This document shows, one piece after another, positions 6,678-10,251 of a stretch of 10,251 nt of DNA. The stretch covers positions 25,422 to 35,672 of the forward strand of contig DGNI01000208.1 in NCBI GenBank assembly GCA_002388885.1, given 5' to 3'. The notes under the pieces are model-generated. The model was not told where the DNA came from and did no database searches. It saw only the letters and a program-made list of their open reading frames with translations. Positions within the stretch are counted from its first letter, which is position 1. Each line of letters begins with the position of its first letter. A program made the position numbers and the translations under genes. The DNA is from Parvularculaceae bacterium UBA4496 (GTDB lineage: Bacteria > Pseudomonadota > Alphaproteobacteria > Caulobacterales > Parvularculaceae).

Positions 6678-7082
6678 ATGGCGTTCGGCGGTAAAAAGAA
6701 CGAGGCGGCGTTGCGAATGAGCGCCGACCGGCTGGCGAGTGTCGCCGGCGGTGGCGGAGCCGCTGCAGCAGCGGTAAATGACGGTCCTTCATTTGCGGAA
6801 CCGGCGCGCCGTGTAATGCTGGAGCCTGATCTTTCCCGCATAAAACCGCGCGGCGTCGATGAAACCCCGGAAGAGCGCAAGAAGCGCCTTGCGGCGAAAA
6901 CCATCAATTTCACGGCGACCTTTCTCGCCCGCCTGGTTCTGATGGCGGCGGTCGCCAAATACGGCTACGACGCGTTTCAGATGACGGGCGTCGTTCACCG
7001 CGGCGTCGCCGTCGGCATGTTCGCCATGGTCGCTGATTTCGGCCGGGTGGCGATCAAGGCTATGGAGCCGGGTACAAAATAG
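6678..7082 (+). CDS. Hypothetical protein, 134 aa, with two weakly hydrophobic C-terminal segments
   Basis: I do not recognise this protein. ATG 6678 is preferred: the frame is open further upstream to an ATG at 6537, but that start would read through the receptor terminator hairpin. AGGG (6671-6674) lies 3 bases before the ATG, which is close spacing. The N-terminal half is polar with a Gly/Ala linker (about residues 24-32) and a charged stretch DETPEERKKRLAAK (61-74). Two weakly hydrophobic segments follow (about 77-94, TATFLARLVLMAAVAKYGY, and 107-124, HRGVAVGMFAMVADFG). It may be membrane-associated with a cytoplasmic N-terminal tail. Codon use resembles its neighbours. The next likely gene is 163 bases downstream. 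Confidence 0.65.
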   Translation: MAFGGKKNEAALRMSADRLASVAGGGGAAAAAVNDGPSFAEPARRVMLEPDLSRIKPRGVDETPEERKKRLAAKTINFTATFLARLVLMAAVAKYGYDAFQMTGVVHRGVAVGMFAMVADFGRVAIKAMEPGTK

Positions 7083-7231
7083 CCCAATAAAGCCACGAAC
7101 GGCCCTTTGCCACATTCTCGCCATTTTGTGAGCGAGCGTGACGGTCGAATACCCTTGTCCCGGCGCCGCCGCGCCCCACTTTCACCATCGTAGCCGCACC
7201 CAATGGGATCGTCGCTTTAGGCATCTTATCT

Positions 7232-7237
7232 GGGGAG
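7232..7237 (+). promoter_or_regulatory. Strong ribosome-binding site of the 29-aa ORF
   Basis: GGGGAG, within the purine run GGGGAGAGAGA, lies 8 bases before ATG 7246. This is one of the best-formed ribosome-binding sites in the window and decides the start in a frame that is open further upstream. Confidence 0.6.
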
Positions 7238-7245
7238 AGAGACCG

Positions 7246-7335
7246 ATGGGCGTTCTGGAAATACTCTTGATCACCTTCATTGCCGTGAATTCAGGCCTTG
7301 GAATTTCAAGCCTGTTCTGGCGCTCGCGCGGCTAA
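7246..7335 (+). CDS. Probable small single-span membrane protein, 29 aa
   Basis: The ORF starts with ATG, has a strong ribosome-binding site 8 bases upstream and ends at TAA. The peptide is MGVLEILLITFIAVNSGLG then ISSLFWRSRG. A continuous hydrophobic stretch (residues 3-25) ends in a basic tail WRSRG, which fits a membrane span with its C-terminus in the cytoplasm by the positive-inside rule. The frame is open upstream to GTG 7138, but the extension is Pro/His/Arg-rich and has no ribosome-binding site. It lies between the 134-aa gene and the S1/P1 nuclease gene and is too short to assign a function. It is similar in build to small accessory subunits or regulators of membrane complexes, but I recognise no family. 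Confidence 0.5.
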   Translation: MGVLEILLITFIAVNSGLGISSLFWRSRG

Positions 7336-7448
7336 AAAAGTCCCGTTGCGGTGAGAAGAGCGCCTTTTGCGGCGCTTGCATCAGGAAATTTACACTCGAT
7401 CAGGCTATACTCGCGGGCCTCGGATAGTGTCAGTGGGGTCGTGAGTTC

Positions 7449-8237
7449 ATGGGTCGGGTTCTTCTTATTCTCATCGTCACGCAGTTTGCGGCGCTTTTTA
7501 CCGCCGCGCCCGCCTTCGCCTGGGGCAAGATCGGCCACCGGGTCACCGGCGCCATCGCCGCCCATTATCTTTCCGATGACGCCCGCGCGGCCATCGAAGA
7601 TATTCTGGGTCCGGAGGGGCTCGCCGAAGGTTCAACCTGGGCGGATTTCATGCGCGCCAGTCCGGAAGATTTCTGGCAGATGGAATCGAGCCCCTACCAT
7701 TATGTGACCATCCCGGCGGGCGCGACCTATGCCCAGGCGGGCGCGCCGCCGCAGGGCGATGCGATCACCGCTATCGCAGAGTTCACCCGCACGCTCAAAG
7801 ACCCGGATGCGACCCGCGAAGAAAAAGCGCTGGCGCTGAGATTTATCGTTCACATCATCGGCGATCTCCACCAGCCGCTGCATGCCGGCAACGGAACCGA
7901 CCGTGGCGGCAACGATTTCGCGGTCGTCTACTTCGGACGCGAAACCAACCTTCATTCGGTATGGGATTCCGGCATGATCGACGGCGAACAGCTTTCCTAT
8001 TCGGAAATGACCGAATGGCTGGTGCAAAAAATCACGCCTGCCGAAGTCGCCGACTGGACGGACATCAATCCGGTCGTGTGGGCCAGCGAAAGCACCGCCA
8101 TCCGCGACACGATCTACCCGGATGATCCGAACCTTTCTTATCGCTATGTCTTTGATCATATCGGCACGGTCAATTTGCGGCTGTCGCAGGCGGGCGTGCG
8201 GGTCGCCGCCTATCTCAATGTGGTGCTGGCCCAGTAG
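7449..8237 (+). CDS. Exported S1/P1-type zinc nuclease
   Basis: This 262-aa protein belongs to the S1/P1 nuclease family (phospholipase C/P1 fold), which cleaves single-stranded DNA and RNA and often has 3'-nucleotidase activity. A signal peptide ends at PAFA24, making Trp25 the mature N-terminus, as the family needs because the N-terminal Trp binds zinc. All nine zinc ligands can be matched: W25, H30 (GKIGHR), D66 (TWADF), H84 (YHYV), H135 and D139 (HIIGDLHQPLH), H145, H169 and D173 (NLHSVWD). The conserved GGNDF (153-157) is also present. Length fits bacterial members. It acts in the periplasm or outside the cell, likely in scavenging phosphate or nucleosides. The ribosome-binding site is weak (GTGGGG, about 10 bases before the ATG). 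The gene downstream starts 91 bases after the stop. Confidence 0.93.
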   Translation: MGRVLLILIVTQFAALFTAAPAFAWGKIGHRVTGAIAAHYLSDDARAAIEDILGPEGLAEGSTWADFMRASPEDFWQMESSPYHYVTIPAGATYAQAGAPPQGDAITAIAEFTRTLKDPDATREEKALALRFIVHIIGDLHQPLHAGNGTDRGGNDFAVVYFGRETNLHSVWDSGMIDGEQLSYSEMTEWLVQKITPAEVADWTDINPVVWASESTAIRDTIYPDDPNLSYRYVFDHIGTVNLRLSQAGVRVAAYLNVVLAQ

Positions 8238-8316
8238 CCGTCCGGCGCTTGTTTTCAGTCAGCCCGGAATATGCCCGGGATAGCACATTCGCATTACACA
8301 TTTCCCTGACGCGCCT

Positions 8317-8331
8317 TATAGTGTGCTGATG
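8317..8331 (+). promoter_or_regulatory. Possible promoter giving a leaderless start
   Basis: TATAGT (8317-8322, five of six to TATAAT) lies 6 bases before ATG 8329, and ATTACA (8293-8298, four of six to TTGACA) lies 18 bp upstream of it. The expected transcription start falls on or next to the A of the ATG. No Shine-Dalgarno is seen before either ATG 8329 or the alternative GTG 8323, which agrees with a leaderless mRNA. Confidence 0.35.
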
Positions 8332-9630
8332 AGCGAACAAACCAGACGAAACTATCTCTTCATCTCCACCGAGGGCCTGCATGTTGACTGCGCCTGGCGC
8401 ATCGCGCGTGAGGGCCATGAGGTGCGCTATTGCACCGAGAACAAGGCCGAGGCCGATATCGGCGACGGCTTTATTCCGAAAGTGAACCAGTGGGAGCCGC
8501 ATGTAGACTGGGCCGACGTCATCGTCTTCGACGATGTCTTGGGTCAGGGCGAGAAAGCCGCGGCGTTGCGCGCGAAAGGCAAGCGCGTCATCGGCGGCAC
8601 GCCTTATACGGACCGGCTGGAGGATGACCGCTCCTTCGGCCAGGACGAGCTCAAGAAAGCCGGCGTCGGCATTCTTCCCTACAAGGAGTTCAACGACTTC
8701 GACGCGGCAATCGCCCATGTAAAATCGAACCCGCGCAGATACGTCATCAAGCCGTCGGGCGAGGCGCAGAACATCAAGCGGCTTTTGTTTGTCGGCATGG
8801 AGGATGACGGCTCGGACGTGGTGCGCGTTCTTGAAGCCTACAAGCGCGTCTGGGCCGACACAATCAAGATTTTCCAGCTTCAGAACCGGGTAACGGGCGT
8901 CGAGGTCGCGGTGGGCGGCTTTTTCAACGGCCGCGAATTCATGGAGCCGCTCAATATCAATTTCGAGCACAAGCGGCTCTTGCCCGGCAATGTGGGTCCG
9001 GCGACCGGCGAGATGGGAACGTCGATGTTCTGGTCGGGCCCGAACAAGCTCTACCGAGAGACGCTCGCGAAAATGGCGCCGCGCCTCGCCGAGGAAGGCT
9101 ATGTCGGCTATATCGACGTCAACTGCATCGTCAACGGACAGGGGATCTATCCGCTCGAATTTACTGCGCGGTTTGGTTATCCGACGATACAGATCCAGTC
9201 CGACGGGCTGAATATTCCGCTGGCTGACTTTTTCTGGCAGATGGCGGCGGGCGGGGACCCGAAATTCAAGGCCAAGAAAGGGTTTCAGGTCGGCGTGCGC
9301 CTCGTCGTGCCGCCTTATCCGTTCAAGGACAAGGAAACTTTCGAGAGCTATTCGAAAAACGCAGCGATCATTTTCAAAAAACCAATGACGGAGGGCGTCC
9401 ACATTCATGACGTCAAACGCGTCAATGACGAATGGCTGGTGACGGGCGGGGCGGGCCTCGCGCTTGTCGTCTCGGGCCTTGGGCCCACCATGCGCGAGGC
9501 GCAAAAACAGGCCTATGGCCGCATTCAGAACATCCTCATCCCCAACATGTATTTCCGCGACGATATCGGCGAGCGGTGGTACGAGGACTCCGACCGGCTC
9601 CATACCTGGGGGTATCTGAGGGAAAGCTGA
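8329..9630 (+). CDS. PurD-like (GARS-type) ATP-grasp protein, 433 aa
   Basis: The protein has the layout of phosphoribosylamine-glycine ligase. An N-terminal Rossmann-like domain (about 1-95) is followed by DRSFGQDELKKAGV (from D100, like PurD DRxFxK). The ATP-grasp domain contains YVIKPSGE (K141 as the nucleotide-binding Lys), a central sheet with GYVGYIDVNC, the metal-site strand PLEFTARFGYP (E277-P285), and a C-terminal domain with HIHDVK and VTGGAGLALVVSGLG, like the GARS C-domain (GRVLxVxGxG). Length matches PurD (about 425-430 aa). PurD normally has EFNxRFGDPE; here Asn is T279, Asp is Y284 and the next Glu is T286. It is therefore a divergent relative whose substrate may not be glycine or phosphoribosylamine. 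No other purine genes are present. GTG 8323 would add two residues. It is probably cytosolic. Confidence 0.85.
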   Translation: MSEQTRRNYLFISTEGLHVDCAWRIAREGHEVRYCTENKAEADIGDGFIPKVNQWEPHVDWADVIVFDDVLGQGEKAAALRAKGKRVIGGTPYTDRLEDDRSFGQDELKKAGVGILPYKEFNDFDAAIAHVKSNPRRYVIKPSGEAQNIKRLLFVGMEDDGSDVVRVLEAYKRVWADTIKIFQLQNRVTGVEVAVGGFFNGREFMEPLNINFEHKRLLPGNVGPATGEMGTSMFWSGPNKLYRETLAKMAPRLAEEGYVGYIDVNCIVNGQGIYPLEFTARFGYPTIQIQSDGLNIPLADFFWQMAAGGDPKFKAKKGFQVGVRLVVPPYPFKDKETFESYSKNAAIIFKKPMTEGVHIHDVKRVNDEWLVTGGAGLALVVSGLGPTMREAQKQAYGRIQNILIPNMYFRDDIGERWYEDSDRLHTWGYLRES

Positions 9631-9858
9631 GCGGGGCGCCGGGTATCTTAAATCCTCTGCGCTTGCCCGACTGGCTGCTTTCACTGGCCGCCTTGACTGG
9701 GCGCGCGCTGTTTGCGAGGTCTGGTCGCAATCCGCTGGCCTATGATGCGTTCCTGACGCTGTCTCACAAACGCCGGCCTCTCGCGTTTTGTTGAAAAAGC
9801 GCTTTCATTGATCCGGGCGATGTCTCTGTCCCGGCGAAAACAAATCGAAGGAACATTC
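9631..9858. other. Intergenic region before the SlyD-like gene
   Basis: No gene is supported here. A plus-strand frame that begins inside the ATP-grasp gene runs to 9794 but has no start or family signature of its own. An AAAGCGCTTT palindrome lies near 9795-9804, and CCGGG/CCCGG (9813-9817 with 9830-9834) could form a weak leader hairpin. No clear terminator follows the ATP-grasp gene. Confidence 0.5.
9848..9852 (+). promoter_or_regulatory. Ribosome-binding site of the SlyD-like gene
   Basis: AAGGA, within GAAGGAA, lies 6 bases before ATG 9859 and supports that start. Confidence 0.75.
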
Positions 9859-10251
9859 ATGGCTCAGGCGAAAAAGGGCGACACGGTCGTCATCAATTAC
9901 ACTGTGCGCACGGGCGACGGGCGCGTTGTCGGCGGCACCGAACAGGCGGGCCCGCAAACGCTGACCCTTGGCGAGGCGGAAATCTTTCCCGCCATCGAAA
10001 ACGCGCTTGAGGGCATGGAAGAGGGCGCGGAAAAATCCGTGACCATCGAAAGCGCCAACGCTTTCGGTCCGCGCCGCGATGAAATGGTGGTTGAGCTGCC
10101 GCGCGAACAACTCCCTGCGGATCAGACGCCGCAGCCCGGCATGACCTTGTCGGCGAAGCAGCAGGACGGTTCGGTCGTCAATCTCGTGATTACCGAGGTG
10201 AGCGAGAACGCCGTCACCGCCGACGGCAACCATCCGCTTGCGGGCGAGGAT
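9859..10251 (+). CDS. SlyD-like FKBP-type peptidyl-prolyl cis-trans isomerase (3' end outside window)
   Basis: 131 codons are visible and the frame is still open at the window edge. The family isomerises prolyl bonds and acts as a chaperone in the cytosol. The FKBP part begins at GDTVVINYTVRTGDGRVV (7-24) and continues with ALEGMEEGAEKSVTIE (49-64), NAFGPR (67-72) and VELPREQLP (78-86). The insert-in-flap chaperone domain follows (about 87-118), then the SlyD hallmark TADGNHPLAGE (120-130). No signal peptide is present. No His-rich metal-binding tail can be judged because the C-terminus is missing. The Asp usually present in the FKBP active site (VxDS in SlyD) is occupied by Gly (VVGGT, 23-27), so isomerase activity may be altered. 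It has its own ribosome-binding site and a 228-base upstream gap, so it may be transcribed separately. Confidence 0.92.
   Translation, partial: MAQAKKGDTVVINYTVRTGDGRVVGGTEQAGPQTLTLGEAEIFPAIENALEGMEEGAEKSVTIESANAFGPRRDEMVVELPREQLPADQTPQPGMTLSAKQQDGSVVNLVITEVSENAVTADGNHPLAGED

Noticed and set aside
7366..7385. AGCGCC/GGCGCT hairpin after the 29-aa ORF as a terminator
   Set aside because: The stem is only 6 bp and no T-run follows it.
7389..7411. TTTACA and TATACT as a promoter for the nuclease gene
   Set aside because: The spacer is only 11 bp, too short for sigma-70; no good -35 lies at 16-18 bp from TATACT.
7632..8159. Minus-strand frame of 175 codons inside the nuclease gene
   Set aside because: It is opposite an S1/P1 nuclease with all zinc ligands intact.
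8215..9684. Long minus-strand open frame (489 codons) opposite the ATP-grasp gene
   Set aside because: It overlaps the plus-strand gene with clear ATP-grasp motifs, has no recognisable domain, and is an expected result of codon bias in GC-rich DNA.
9432..9794. Plus-strand frame overlapping the end of the ATP-grasp gene and the following gap
   Set aside because: It starts inside the other gene out of frame, and the part in the gap has no start, ribosome-binding site or known motif.

Overview
The window looks like the chromosome of an alphaproteobacterium, probably of the Caulobacterales/Maricaulales/Parvularculales type. The signs are moderately GC-rich DNA, a large TonB-dependent receptor of the Caulobacter/sphingomonad style, an S1/P1-type nuclease, a SlyD-like FKBP, a membrane hybrid kinase and CtrA-like TTAACCAT/TTAA elements. 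The taxon is inferred from gene style and was not tested.

Region 1 (1-2913) is a signalling locus. A membrane sensor histidine kinase, probably hybrid, is transcribed leftward and leaves the window at base 1. It is divergent from a cytoplasmic protein with a receiver domain followed by a histidine kinase module (1744-2913). The 174-bp gap between them holds a perfect 8-bp inverted repeat and a GTTAG direct repeat phased by 11 bp. The left kinase has no stop codon inside the window, so a simple closed-ORF scan misses it, although its frame is open for 523 codons.

Region 2 (2914-3492) holds a tRNA-Val(CAC) gene with encoded CCA. Its likely promoter overlaps the end of the kinase gene, and a GC-rich terminator-like structure follows it. 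The next 445 bp are noncoding and contain several inverted repeats, CtrA-like motifs and a structured leader.

Region 3 (3493-6575) is one large TonB-dependent outer-membrane receptor, closed by a textbook rho-independent terminator.

Region 4 (6576-10251) runs rightward. It contains a 134-aa protein of unknown function with two weakly hydrophobic segments, a probable 29-aa single-span membrane peptide with a strong ribosome-binding site, an exported S1/P1 nuclease with all nine zinc ligands, an ATP-grasp protein related to PurD (GARS) but with altered metal-site residues, and the N-terminal 131 residues of a SlyD-like peptidyl-prolyl isomerase that runs off the right edge.

No mobile element, CRISPR array or clear novel multigene defence or biosynthetic system is visible. 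The least conventional items are the divergent kinase pair, the PurD-like ATP-grasp protein with a possibly leaderless start, the 29-aa membrane peptide and the receptor leader.
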